DNA of 64,000 nucleotides, from NCBI GenBank assembly GCA_025642075.2, contig JAODUO010000491.1, forward strand, positions 1 through 64,000, written 5' to 3'. The DNA is from Ridgeia piscesae (taxonomy: Eukaryota > Annelida > Polychaeta > Sabellida > Siboglinidae). The translations under genes were made by a program, and so were the position numbers. Positions 43,975-56,339 of the stretch are shown in pieces. A model generated the notes under the pieces. The model worked only from the letters and a program-made list of their open reading frames with translations, did no database searches and had not been told where the DNA came from. Within the stretch, counting starts at the first letter, position 1. Each line of letters opens with the position of its first letter.

Positions 43975-45040
43975 GTGGGTTGTCTATATTCTGGTGGGCT
44001 ATCTTTATTCTGTTGGCCGTACATTTTTGGTGTGTTATCTTTATTCTGTTGGGCTATCTTTGTTCTGGTGGGCTGTCTTTATTCTGGTGGGCCTTATGTT
44101 TTTGGTGGATTATCTTTATTCTGGTGGGTCATCTGTATTCTGGTGGGCCTTATGTTTTTGGTGGATTATCTTTATTCTGGTGGGTCATCTGTATTCTGGT
44201 GGGCCTTATGTTTTTGGTGGATTATTTTTATTCTGGTGGGTCATCTGTATTCTGGTGGGCCTTATGTTTTTGGTGGATTATCTTTATTCTGGTGGGTCAT
44301 CTGTATTCTGGTGGGCCTTATGTTTTTGGTGGATTATCTTTATTCTGGTGGGTCATCTGTATTCTGGTGGGCCTTATGTTTTTGGTGGATTATCTTTATT
44401 CTGGTGGGTCATCTGTATTCTGGTGGGCCTTATGTTTTTGGTGGATTATCTTTATTCTGGTGGGTCATCTGTATTCTGGTGGGCCTTATGTTTTTGGTGG
44501 ATTATTTTTATTCTGGTGGGTCATCTGTATTCTGGTGGGCCTTATGTTTTTGGTGGATTATCTTTATTCTGGTGGGTCATCTGTATTCTGGTGGGCCTTA
44601 TGTTTTTGGTGGATTATCTTTATTCTGGTGGGTCATCTGTATTCTGGTGGGCCTTATGTTTTTGGTGGATTATCTTTATTCTGGTGGGTCATCTTTATTC
44701 TGGTGGGCCTTATTTGTGATTATTTTCTGGTGGGCATCTACTGGTGGCTTTTTATTCTGGTGGGTCATCTGTATTCTGGTGGGCCTTATGTTTTTGGTGG
44801 ATTATCTTTATTCTGGTGGGTCATCTGTATTCTGGTGGGCCTTATGTTTTTGGTGGATTATCTTTATTCTGGTGGGTCATCTGTATTCTGGTGGGCCTTA
44901 TGTTTTTGGTGGATTATCTTTATTCTGGTGGGTCATCTTTATTCTGGTGGGCCTTATGTTTTTGGTGGATTATCTTTATTCTGGTGGATTATCTTTATTC
45001 TGGTGGGCCATCTGTATTCTGGTGGGCTGCCTATAATCTG
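43975..45040. repeat. 56-base minisatellite
   Basis: About 19 units of tttttggtggattatcttta, ttctggtgggtcatctgtat, tctggtgggccttatg, themselves built of related gtattctggtggg sub-units. 56 is not a multiple of three, but the unit has no stop in any plus-strand frame, which gives three overlapping hydrophobic frames. They are not evidence of a membrane protein. Confidence 0.95.
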
Positions 45041-45059
45041 TCATTATTTTCATGTGGGC

Positions 45060-45535
45060 AGTCTACTGAAATAGTTGACTATTTTTTTTCAATTGTGTGT
45101 CCACACTTTGCACAGCATACTTCAAAATGTTTGTTTTATTGAGTTACCATGTCAACCCTAGATAATATGACCTGTCACACGTCATTCAATGTTTACTGCA
45201 GTTGATGTGACAAGATGGTAGCAACAACCGTGTATGTTGATAAACTACGTTCAGTGTTTTATATATCACCTGTGAGCACATTTTCTCTTTATATTGATTA
45301 TTGCTATGGAATGAGATGATAAAATTAATAGTTTGATATGTGTTTATACATTAATGGTTAACAATCCAACATTCATGTATACTGATATCCAGGTGAATAT
45401 AAATTTGATGTGAACAAAATATTTTCCATACAAATATCATAATAACATTCATATGCCCATCCACATTGTGGTATCTTGTTGTTTGTATCTTGTTGTATTC
45501 CTTATCTATTGATGCTGTTTTTTTTATATGCTCTC
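45060..45535. other. Region without recognisable genes
   Basis: AT-rich, no feature recognised. Confidence 0.5.
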
Positions 45536-45536
45536 A

Positions 45537-46802
45537 GCGATTGTCTCTCTCTCCCTCCTCTCTCTCCATCTTTCTTTCTTCCTTACTCCCTCGCTCCCAC
45601 TCTCTCCCTCTCTCGTCTCACTCACTCTCTCTGTCTCTCTCTCGCTGTCTCTCTCTCGCTCTCTCTCGCACTTGCGTGCTCTCTCTCGCTCGCTGTCTAT
45701 CTCGTGCTCTCTCTCTCTCTCTCTTGCGCTCTGTCTTGCGCTCTCTCGCTCTCTCTCTCACGCTCTCTTTCTCTCGCGCTCTCTCGAACACTCTCTCTTG
45801 CACTCTCTCACTCTCTCGCACTCTGTCTCTCGCGCTCTCTGTCTCGCGCGCTCTCTCTCTCTCACTCGTTCTCTCTCTCTCGCACTCTCTCTCGCGCTCT
45901 CTCTCGCACTCTCTCGCGCGCTCTCTCGCGTGCTCTCTCTCACTCGTTCTCTCTCTCACACTCCCGTGCTCTCTCTCTCGTGCTCTCTCTCACGCACTCT
46001 CTCTCGCGCTCTCTCTCTCGCTCTCTCTCGCGCTCTCTCTTGCGTGCTCTCTCTCGCGCTCTCTCACACGCTCTCTCTGCTCGCTCTTGCTCTCTCTCTC
46101 TCGCTCTCTCTCGTCTCCTTCTCTCGCTCTCTCTCACGCTCTCTCTCGTGCTCTCTCTCGCCTCTCCTCTCGCGCCTCTGCTCTCTCGCGCTCTCTCTCT
46201 CTCACTCGTTCTCTCTCTCTCGCACTCTCTCTCGCGCTCTCTCTCTCGCGCGCTCTCTCGCGGCTCTCTCCCTCGTTCTCTCTCTCTCGTTCCTCTCTCT
46301 GCCTCTCTCTGCGCTCTCTCTCGCGCTCTCTCTCGGCGCTCTCTCGCGCTCTCTCTCTCGCTCTCTCTCGCGCTCTCTCTTGCGTGCTCTCTCTCGCGTG
46401 CTCTCTCGCGCGCTCTCTCACATGCTCGCTCTTATGCTCTCTCTCCCTCGCTCTCTCTCGTGCTCTCTCTCGTGCTTTTCGTCTCTCACGCTCTCTCTCA
46501 CGCTATCTCTCGCGCTCTCTCTCGCCCTATCTCTCTCTCTCTCTCTCGCGCGCTCCCTCTCTCGCTCTCTCGCGCTCTCTCTCACGCTCTCTCTCTCGCT
46601 CTCTCTCTCTCACGCTATCTCTCTCTCTCGCTCTCTCTCGTGCTCTCTCTCGCGCTCTCTCACGCTATCTCTCGCGCGCACTCTCTCTCTCGCTCGCTGT
46701 CTCTCTCGCACTCTCTCGCGCTATCTCTCGCGCTATCTATCGCGCTCTCTCTCGCTCTCTCGCACTCTCTCTCGCGCTATCTCTCTCGCTCTCTCTCTCT
46801 GT
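45537..46802. repeat. CT-rich satellite with CG interruptions
   Basis: About 1.27 kb of degenerate ctctctcgcgctctct units with cac, cgtg and gcgctat variants. All Ser/Leu and Arg/Glu frames here come from the repeat. Confidence 0.96.
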
Positions 46803-47800
46803 TCCTACAAGTGTATATTTTATATCGGAAAAAAAAGAAAAAAAATCACCATAGAGAAATGTTGGCAACTTAACTCAGAAAATTTAAATTTTGACGTGTA
46901 TATAAAATATGTGTGGTGACTCCTTGATACCATGGACTTGGACGCATTTTATTGTATTTAAAATTGTGTTATAACCATGTCACATCTAATGTACCTATTA
47001 CATACTATTTCCTACCTGTGCACAATATGTACATGAGTAGTTGGTTTTTGCGTAAAAGTACAACATTCATGTGTGTTGAACCCATATAAACGACTACTTC
47101 ATAAACATGACCTCCTGTTGCTGTGTTCCATTCCCAAGGCAGTCTAGATCCCATAAATAAATGCATATCTGGACAGCTAGAAGAGTGAGTGGGTGTAGTG
47201 AAATAAGAAATATACACTGGTCGATTATATATAAAGGTGGAGGGGATTTAAGAATGTATAGTCATGGTTTTATTTATATGGACTTTTGTTATTTATATGT
47301 AACAGAGTAACTAAGAAATTAGATCAACTGTTACATATTACTATATAGTTTTATATTTATTCTCTAATCTCTCATGTGTTATTTGCACACATATTTCCAC
47401 TCCCTTGGAAGAAAGATTAAATTTGACTGAAACATAATTGTGAAAACATTTCATAAATGGCAAACATTACTTTGTTGATACATAAAGATCATTAAATGCA
47501 TACAACAGTGCCACCCTGCTGTGTGATCAAGCTTCACGAAAGCTAGCATGAAACAACTTACATATGAACGGAGAAAACGATGCATACTCACAATTTCATG
47601 CATATGCATGGTTTAACAAGTTTGTCAGCATAAGGTTTAAGCAACATTAATACAATCCATATTCATAATTTGTGTCATCACTGTCACATTCACAACGTCT
47701 TTCACTTTAGAAGTGTTCACCATCTCTCTTTTCAGGTACTCTTTCTCTTTACCAACATTCATAACCTATCTATATTTCTTTTATCTATTTTTCCGGCTCT
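46803..47800. other. Region without recognisable genes
   Basis: AT-rich, no gene seen; a minus-strand frame at 47005-47217 is unsupported. Confidence 0.5.
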
Positions 47801-47805
47801 CCGTC

Positions 47806-47893
<88 letters not shown>

Positions 47894-48005
47894 CACATTC
47901 ACTGTCACTCTTCTAACATGTACACTATCCCCCTCTCTTTCTGTCTCTGTCTGTCTCTCTCTGTCTCTCTCTCTGTCTCTCTCTGTCTCTCTCTGTCTCT
48001 GTCTG
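47806..48005. repeat. (CT)n and CTGT arrays
   Basis: A pure CT run to about 47890, then ctctgtctctgt units at 47934-48004, directly left of the large duplication. Confidence 0.94.
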
Positions 48006-49990
48006 TAAGTTTAATTTTGAATATATTTTTATAATACAACATTACCTTATAAAAAGGTATATTTATTTAATTTGTTATATCAAATTCGGCCTGAGAACCA
48101 ATCAGCATGTCTACCCTAATCTGGGGTAAGGCCGCCCTGGCGGTTACAACAGCAGCCCATTACTTTCCCAGACAGAGTTGAGGGGCTGAAAAGGGCTGCC
48201 ACCTCACGGAGCCTGGGTAATCAAGGGTACGGACAGATATATTTGGGTTCATAGGCCTACACCATAGACATATCTAGGTAGCCTATAATTATACGCTTCG
48301 AAGGTGAAGTTCCCCCATCACATCTACACGTTCCGCCATGAATATTCTTCAGTTGTAAACGTCGCCGCGAACAGGTATCAAAACACTACCACCCCCTCCA
48401 ATAGAGCGCCCCCGTCTTCTCTTCTGATGTTAATATCCGACGACAGAGAAATCGGGAACGTCGCCTCGAAAAATGTCTACACTTCCCATTTCGGTGTCGT
48501 GTCATGTTGAAGATACGGCTCAGCTATCTTCACAAGACAGCGCCGCCCGTATGTGCACACATGTTATTACAACTGCCCTATTTCATTCAAAATAACTTTT
48601 AAATAGATCAGTTACGAAAATGTATGCATAGTTGGTGCGTTCGGATACTCCCCACGGAAATTCAAATGATCAAAGATGAGACGATCGCTCTATCAGGTAT
48701 CATTGAAAGTATTTATTACCGAACAAGTTATAAAAATATACTATACGCACGATACTTTACAAGCTGCTTGTCATTGAATTTTTGGCAGTTGCCACCGTAA
48801 TCGGGCCAAACCAGCACATGAGACGGTTCACCACAACTTACATGCAATACTTCAAGATGGTCTACGATCTTCCGTGTGGCGATTGAGACTTTCTTTTTCG
48901 GTTTGGGATGCCGATTGTTGACGACGAAGACGCCACATCGGACAAGTTCGGTATGTCGATGGTAGGGAAGCCGATGAACACCCTTGCGCCCATTGTTTCC
49001 CGCAGCCAGTTGTTTCAAGGACAATCACGAACACTTCTTAGCAGATATATTGTACAAGTGTCGGACGACAAACAGATCGAGAGTGTGGCTATATCCGTCA
49101 TAGCTGGCTGGCGACAAGGCCCGCTGACTATTTGCGACGTGTCACAGCGGAATTACTTCATCCCGAAAGGGCATCACATCGACAGCGCAGTGTACACACA
49201 CAACGACAGGGACACCCTCGGTCGTCTTATAACTTCCCCTTGCCCATAAAGAGTTTGTATAATCCCATATTGGAATAAATTAGTAGCTGTCACTAAAATA
49301 TGTTTGGAAATAATATCGAGCCAAGTTATGCCAGTAGCGAATTGCAGGTGTCGTCCGTCCGACAACCTTACTAGCTATTCTTTGATTTGCTGCCTAGTTT
49401 CTCCTAGATGCGAGAAATGTGTCGGGCACCGTGATATGGTTGCACCCCATTGACCGACTACGACGCGGGGTCAGAAAACATTTAGACTTCCTGGACTGAC
49501 CCATGTGAAAGTGTTACCGAAATAATTGTGTTACTTACAATTTTGAATAGCCATTTTGATGTGAAATGGGTATAAGAAAGCAGACACACCAGAAGATTAA
49601 TTACTACGATATATCTACAGTGTAATGACGCATGTTAGGCTGTGTTTAATTAGCACAGCAATTGTTAACCTTTTTTATATACGACCCTGCGGATGCAGAA
49701 ATACGTGGTAAATTTGGTCAATATTGACATGCGTGCATTTCAAAAAATCTAGAGGTATGTGATTTTGACGAAATGCGATGAGCATAATATAACATTTCTC
49801 TGGTTCAGTTTCCGTTATAATCGAGAAAACGTTAATATGGCCTCCAATGGGAAAATCAACTGTGCTCTGTGCGCACGCGCGAGAAGGGTAATAGCGATAT
49901 TAAGGTGCCATTAGCCCAGTACCCGACTAAATAGTTCGCAAACGCATCAGCAGTATGCAGGTCGTTTGAACGTCTGTGAGGACTGGTGAT

Positions 49991-50092
49991 GTCTTGTGTT
50001 GTGTTGTGTTGTGTTGTGTTGTGTTGTGTTGTGTTGTGTTGTGTTGTGTTGTGTTGTGTTGTGTTGTGTTGTGTTGTGTTGTGTTTTTGTGT
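49991..50092. repeat. (TGTTG)n pentanucleotide in copy A
   Basis: About twenty units of tgttg. The matching place in copy B (about 54211-54228) has only three or four. Confidence 0.96.
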
Positions 50093-50490
50093 TGTCACTA
50101 GAAGTTACGTTTTTGTTCAGCTAGTGCGGTATTTCAGCTGTCAAACTAGTGTAAATCCAAGGACACCGCGGTTCTTCGGCGTAGTGACACAGATATAAAT
50201 TTTATTGATTATATTTTCACGACAAGTAACTCTCTGGCTTTAACAGAAATTAAGGGGTGACAGAAAGGAAAGTGATTTCTTTCAAAATATGGTGTTCTCA
50301 TTTCACGAATTTTCTACGGCACCTTTGTCAGAGCATGTTATATATGCAGTGGGCATTTCGGGATACGTTCTGAACCATTTTAGGACATGAAGACAACGTT
50401 GTAATAGACGCCTGTGGCGAAATCAAAAGTGTCTTCTCGCGTTAAACCGTTTTTATTCGATTGTACACATGCACAGACTTGCGGGCGCGC

Positions 50491-50491
50491 C

Positions 50492-50543
<52 letters not shown>

Positions 50544-50610
50544 CTCTCTCTCCTCCCTCCCTCCCTCCCCCCTCCCTCCCGCCCTACTTCCCTCCCCCTC
50601 CTCTCCCTCC

Positions 50611-50695
<85 letters not shown>

Positions 50696-50700
50696 CTCTC
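50491..50700. repeat. (CA)n then CT/CCT-rich array in copy A
   Basis: About 50 bases of CA, then ccctccctcc and ctctct runs. Copy B has no CA run here but longer CT, CTCG and CCTCC runs (54631-54868). Confidence 0.95.
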
Positions 50701-53700
50701 ATAAAAGCACGTACACTCTCAATTTGTTTTCTATATTTTCTCTGGCGGATAGTGTCCCAAAAGTCCACCTTCAAGGGTAAAACATTAATGTTTTAAAATA
50801 ACACGAATACACACAGAAATACGCGAACGCACTCGCGATCGTCCACGCACAGGAAATATAAGAATTGGCGCAGGCGCAAAAGGTCACTGCTTTGTCAGGA
50901 AGTTGCGCATTGCACAACTGCGGATTCTCACAATTAGTCGTCACGTGATTGCGGTTTCCGCCCAACAACGAGACAAAGAGAAGGGCGTAAGATGTATACG
51001 AAGGCGAAGTGGATTCGCGGCAGGTAAGTTTTCTCAATTCTGTTGTCGTTTTCTTCCTCGCCGTCTATAGCTGCTCGTTACTGATACCCTTAGTATTAAA
51101 TCGCTTCAATGTTGTTGTAGTAAACGGCCACGATAACATCGAGATGTGGACTATATGCCCTGCAAACGATATGAAGCGCGCGATGCGGCCATCGGATTGG
51201 AACACGAAGAGGCTTTCATATTGAACGTCGGTCGCAAGGGAAGAGACGTCGGATTCAAGTCAAGTTATTGAAGCGGTTGCTGAACTTACGTTACAGTGAC
51301 TTTATTCACAATTATCGGATGTTAAATGTTAGGGTGTTATAGGGTGTTGATCGGTGTAATTTCTTTTCGGTAACCATGGTCGGGAGGAGAGTAAACTCCT
51401 TTCGCTGTTGAAGCACTGGGAAATCAGACTTCCTCCTCCCCGAAAGGGGTTGGAGGTTCGCCGGCTTACAGATTCCTTCCATGGCTTACCCGCCGTCTTC
51501 AACTGTCAGTTATTTTAACCAGATATGTTTCATATCTAATCTAAATGACTGGTTGATTGTTGACGGTGTGTTTTACGTCATTCGATGTATCATTCTGTTA
51601 AGTAATAAAACTGAAAAAATGAACCATGTGGTATACCTATTGTTTCTTTCCAAGCGTTGTTCATTCGGACGAACCCTGTACAAACATACAGATAGACCCG
51701 AACGAAATGACGACTCCCAAAATGCACCGTGAACAAAATTATACGTGTCTAGATCTTCACGCAACCTATATTGAGTTTTGCTAAAATTCGACCCGTTGAG
51801 ATGTATGTATGTATTAAGCAGTATGATATTTCACCGTGAATCCTTAACCAATCGTTGTAGTTAGCACCGCGAAGTCCGAGAAAACACCAGGTCTGCTACT
51901 AATACAATATTTCGGGGAAGGGTGAGAGAACCATCGGATCAATCGAGTTCAAAGAACAACGACTGCAGTTACTTGTGACTACTGCCGCAAAGATGTACAC
52001 TGGACAGAATAACGAGCACGACTACTTGGACTATGGTTATGCATCTTTGGACGGATTAGTCTCGCTTAACCGACTATCGGTCGGTTGCGGAACTACGCCG
52101 AAAAGACAGTCTGGTGATTTTACCGGCGTTTGAATGTATCCGTATGGGCTAACAAATGTGCCACCTCAGGGATACTGGCTAATACTGCCGTAATTCCGAT
52201 TTTATAAACAACTATTGAATATATTTTTATAATACAACATTACCTTATAAAAAGGTATATTTATTTAATTTGTTATATCAAATTCGGCCTGAGAACCAAT
52301 CAGCATGTCTACCCTAATCTGGGGTAAGGCCGCCCTGGCGGTTACAACAGGAGCCCATTACTTTCCCAGACAGAGTTGAGGGGCTAAAAAGGGCTGCCAC
52401 CTTACGGAGCCTGTGTAATCAAGGGTACGAACAGATATATTTGGGTTCATAGGCCTACACCATCAACATATCTAGGGTGTGTTGAGGGATAGATCGTCGC
52501 AACTGTGCCTCGCAATATTTTTATTAGAATAACGTAGCCCATATACGCTTCGAAGTTGAAGTGCCCCCATCACATTTACACGTTCCGCCATGAATATTCT
52601 ACAGTTGTAAACGTCGCCGCGAACAGGTATCAAAACACTACCACCCCCTCCAATACAGCGCCCCCGTCTTCTCTTCTGATGTCAATATCCGACGACAGAG
52701 AAATTGGGAATATCGCCTCGAAAAATGTCAACACGTCCCATTTCGGTGTCGAGTCATGTTGAAGATACGGCATAGCTCTCTTCACAAGACAGCGCCGCCC
52801 GTATGTGCACACATGTTATTACAACTGCCCTATTTCATTCAAAATAACTTTTAAGTGGATCAGTTACGAAAATGTATGCATAGTTAGTGCGTTCGGATAC
52901 TCCCAACGGAAATTCAAATTATCAAAGATGAGACGATCGCTCTATCAGGTATCATTGAAACTATTTATTACCGAACAAGTTATAAAAATAAACTATACGT
53001 ACTGCTGCTATATTATTTACTTTTTGGCAGTTGCCACCATAATCGGGCCAAACCAGCACATGAGGCCTACGATCTTCCGTGTGTCGATTGAGACTTTCTT
53101 TTTCGGTTTTGGATGCAGATTGTTGACGACGAAGACGCCACATCGGACCAGTTCTGTATGTCGATGGTAGGGAAGCCGACGAACACCCTTGCGCCCATTG
53201 TTTCCCGCAGCCAGTTGTCTCAAGGACAATCACGAACACTTCTAAGCAGCCATATTGTACAAGTGTCGGACGAGAAACAGATCGATCCGTCATAGCTAGC
53301 TGGCTGGCGACAAAGCCCGCTTACTATTTGCGACGTGTCACAGCGGAATTACTTCACCCCGACAGAGCATCACATCGGCAGCGCAGTGTAGACACGCAAC
53401 GACAGGGACACGTGTGCTCCCTCGATCGTCTTATAACTTCCACTTGCCCACAATGAGTTTGTATAATCCCATATTGGAATAAATAAGTAGCTGTCACTAA
53501 AATATGCTTGGAAATAACATAGAGGCAAATTATGCCGGTAGCAAATTGCAGGTGTCGTCCGTCCGACGACCTTAATAGCTATTTTTTGATTTGCTGCCAA
53601 GTTTCTCCTAGATGCGGGAAATGTGTCGGGCACCGTGATATGGTTGCACCCCATTGACCGACTACGTCGCGGGGTCAGAAGACATTTAGACTTCCTGGTC

Positions 53701-54628
53701 TGACCCATGTGAAAGTGTTACCGAAAGAATTGTGTTACTTAAAATTTGGAATATCCATTTTGATGTGAAATGGGTACAAGAAAGCCGACACACCAATAGA
53801 TTAATTGCTACGATATGTCTGCAGTGTAATGTCGCATGTTAGGCAGTGTTTAATTAGCACAGCGATTTTTAACAATTTTTTTATATACGACCCTGCGGAT
53901 GCAGAAATACGTGGTAAATTTGGTCAATATTGACGGGCAACGCACATGCTTGCATTTCAAAAAAGCTAGAGGTATGTGATTTTCACGAAATACGATGAGC
54001 ATAACATAATATTTCTCTAGTTCAGTTTCCCTTATAATCGACAAAACGTTAACATGGCCTCCAATGCGAAAATCAACTGTGCTCTGTGCCCACGCGCGAG
54101 AAGGGTAATAGCGATATTAAGGTGTTATTAGTCCATTACCCGACTAAATAGTTCGCAAACGCATCAGCAGTATGCAGGTCGTTTGAACGTCTGTGAGGAC
54201 TGGTGATGTCTTGTGTTGTGTTGTGTTATGTCACTAGAAGTTACGTTTGTGTTCAGCTAGTGCGGTATTTCAGCTGACAAACTAGTGTAAATCCGAGGAC
54301 ACCGCGGTTCTTCGGCATAGTGACACAGATAAAAAAAATATTTATTATATTTTCACGACCAGTAACTGTCTGGCTTTAACAGAAATTAAGGGGTGACATA
54401 AAGGAAAGTGGTTTCTTGGTGTTCTCATTTCACGAATTTTTACGTCACCTTTGTCAGTGCATGTTACATATATAGTGGACATTTCGGGACACGTTCTGAA
54501 CCATTTTTAGGACATGAAGACAACATTGTAATAAACGCCTGTGGCGAAAGCAAAAGTGTCTTATCCCGTTAACCCGTTTTTATTCGATTGTACACGTGCA
54601 AACAGTCGCGGGCACGCACATCCAAACG

Positions 54629-54630
<2 letters not shown>

Positions 54631-54712
<82 letters not shown>

Positions 54713-54868
54713 GCTCTCGCTCTCGCTCTCGCTCTCGCTCTCTCCCTCCCTCCTCTCCCTCCTCTCTCCCTCCCTCCCTCCCTCCCTCTCCTCCCTCCCT
54801 CCCTCCCTCCCTCCCTCCCTCCCTTCCCTCCCTACCTCCCTCCCTCCCCCTCCCCTCTCTCTCTCTCA
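54631..54868. repeat. CT, CTCG and CCTCC arrays in copy B
   Basis: A CT run, five cgctct units, then ccctccctccctcc runs. Length and composition differ from the matching part of copy A. Confidence 0.95.
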
Positions 54869-55314
54869 TAAAAAAACTACGTACACTCTCAATTTGTTTT
54901 CTGTATTTTCTCTGACGGATAGTGTCCCAAAAGTCCACCTTCAAGGGTAAAAGGTTAATGTTTTAAAATAACACGAATACACACAGAAATACGCGAACGC
55001 ACTCGCGATCGTCCACGCACAGGAAATATAAGAATTGGCGCAGGCGCAAAAGGTCACTGCTTTGTCAGGAAGTAGCGCATTGCGCAACTGCGGGTTCTCA
55101 CAATTAGTCGTCACGTGATTGCGGTTTCCGCCCTACAACGAGACAACGAGAAGGGCGTAAGATGTATACAAAGGCGAAGTGGATCCGCGGCAGGTCAGTT
55201 TCTCAATTCTTTTGTTGTTTTCTTCCTCGCCGTCTGTAGCTGTTCGTTATTGATACCCTTACTATTAAATCGCTTCAAAGTTGTTGTAGTAAACGGCCAC
55301 GATGTCATCGAGAT

Positions 55315-55512
55315 GTGGACTATAGGCCCTGCAAACTATACGACGCGCTCGATACGGCTATCGAATTGGAACTCGAAGATGCTTTCATGTTGAACGTCGG
55401 TCGCAAGGGAAGAGACGTCGGATTTTATTTCAAGTTAATGAAGCGGCTGCCGAACTTACGTTACAGTGACTTTATTCACAATTATCGGACGTTAAATGTT
55501 AGGGTGTTATAG
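55315..55512 (+). CDS. Uncertain 65-codon frame in copy B
   Basis: Reads MDYRPCKLYDALDTAIELEL then EDAFMLNVGRKGRDVGFYFK and LMKRLPNLRYSDFIHNYRTL, ending RVL and a stop. The composition is protein-like and the frame is open upstream towards a possible acceptor (gcttcaaagttgttgtag). In copy A the same frame has changes such as Leu to Arg and a small deletion that ends it after DVGFKSSY, so it is broken there. I recognise no family. It could be an exon, a dead gene or chance. Confidence 0.25.
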   Translation: MDYRPCKLYDALDTAIELELEDAFMLNVGRKGRDVGFYFKLMKRLPNLRYSDFIHNYRTLNVRVL

Positions 55513-56339
55513 GGTGTAGATCGATGTAATTTCTTTTCGGTAACCATGGTCGGGAGGAGAGTAAACTCATTTCGCTGTTGAAGCACTGGGAAATCAGACT
55601 TCCTCCTCCCCGAAAGGGGTTGGAGGTTCGCCGGCTTGCAGATTCCTTCCATGGCTTACCCACCGTCTTCAACTGTCAGTTATTTTAACCAGATATGTTT
55701 CATATCTAATCTAAATGGCTGGTTGATTGTTGACGGTGTGTTTTACGTCATTCGATGTATCATTCTGTTAAGTAATAAAACTGGAAAAATATGAAACAAG
55801 TGGTATACCTATTGTTTCTTTCCAAGCGTTGTTCAGTCGAACGAAGCCTGTACAGACTTACAGATAGACCCGAGCTAAATGACGACTCCCAAAATGCACC
55901 GTGAATTATGCAGGTCTAGATCTTCACGCAACCTATACTGAGTTTTGCTAAAATTCGACCCGTTGAGATGAATGATTAAGCAGTTTACCGTGATCCAATC
56001 GTTGTACTTAGCACTGCGAAGTCCAACAAAACACCAGGTCTGCTAGTAATACAATATTTCGGGAAGGGTGAGAGAACCATCGGATCAATCGAGTTCAAAG
56101 AACAACGACTGCAGTTACTTGTGACTACTGCAACAAAGATATACGCTGGACAGAATAACGAGCATGACTACTTGGTCTACGGTTATGCATCTTTGGACGC
56201 ATTAGTCTCGTCTAAGCGACTAACAGTCGGTTGCGGAACTACGCCGAGAAGACAGTTTGGTTATTTTACCGGCGTTTGAAGGCTATCCGTGTGGGCTAAC
56301 CAATGCTGCCACCTTACGGATACTGGCTAATCCTGCCTA

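Larger units (their letters stand above)
48017..52214. repeat. 4.2-kb tandem duplication, copy A
   Basis: Starts at ttgaatatatttttataata and repeats at 52215 with a period of 4,198 bases. Matching runs cover nearly the whole unit with scattered substitutions. It contains a 68-codon plus-strand frame (48304-48510, HHIYTFRHEYSS) that is open in both copies. A second frame near 51140-51270 (NVGRKGRDVGF) stops early here. Internal microsatellites at 49991-50092 (TGTTG), 50491-50540 (CA) and 50541-50700 (CT). No known protein family is recognised. Confidence 0.9.
52215..56339. repeat. 4.2-kb tandem duplication, copy B
   Basis: Second unit, ending at ctggctaatcctgcc where the TATCTCAC array begins. 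It is about 25 bases short of a full unit at the right end. Both copies carry the 28-kb-related module at their edges. Compared with copy A, B lacks about 43 bases near 53065. B keeps an open 65-codon frame at 55315-55512. Confidence 0.9.

Noticed and set aside
43923..45142. Three overlapping hydrophobic, Trp/Phe/Gly-rich frames that look like membrane proteins
   Set aside because: They are the three readings of one 56-base minisatellite without stops, with no start or splice context.
45466..46919. Ser/Leu-rich and Arg/Glu-rich frames of over 450 codons
   Set aside because: Translations of a CT-rich satellite.
48304..48510. A 68-codon frame open in both duplication copies as a conserved gene
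   Set aside because: About seven of 68 residues differ, as expected without selection, and there is no family match. Mentioned only within the duplication entry.
48908..49249. A 113-codon frame in duplication copy A as a gene
   Set aside because: In copy B the same frame stops early and the upstream region has a deletion; substitutions show no bias towards silent sites by eye.
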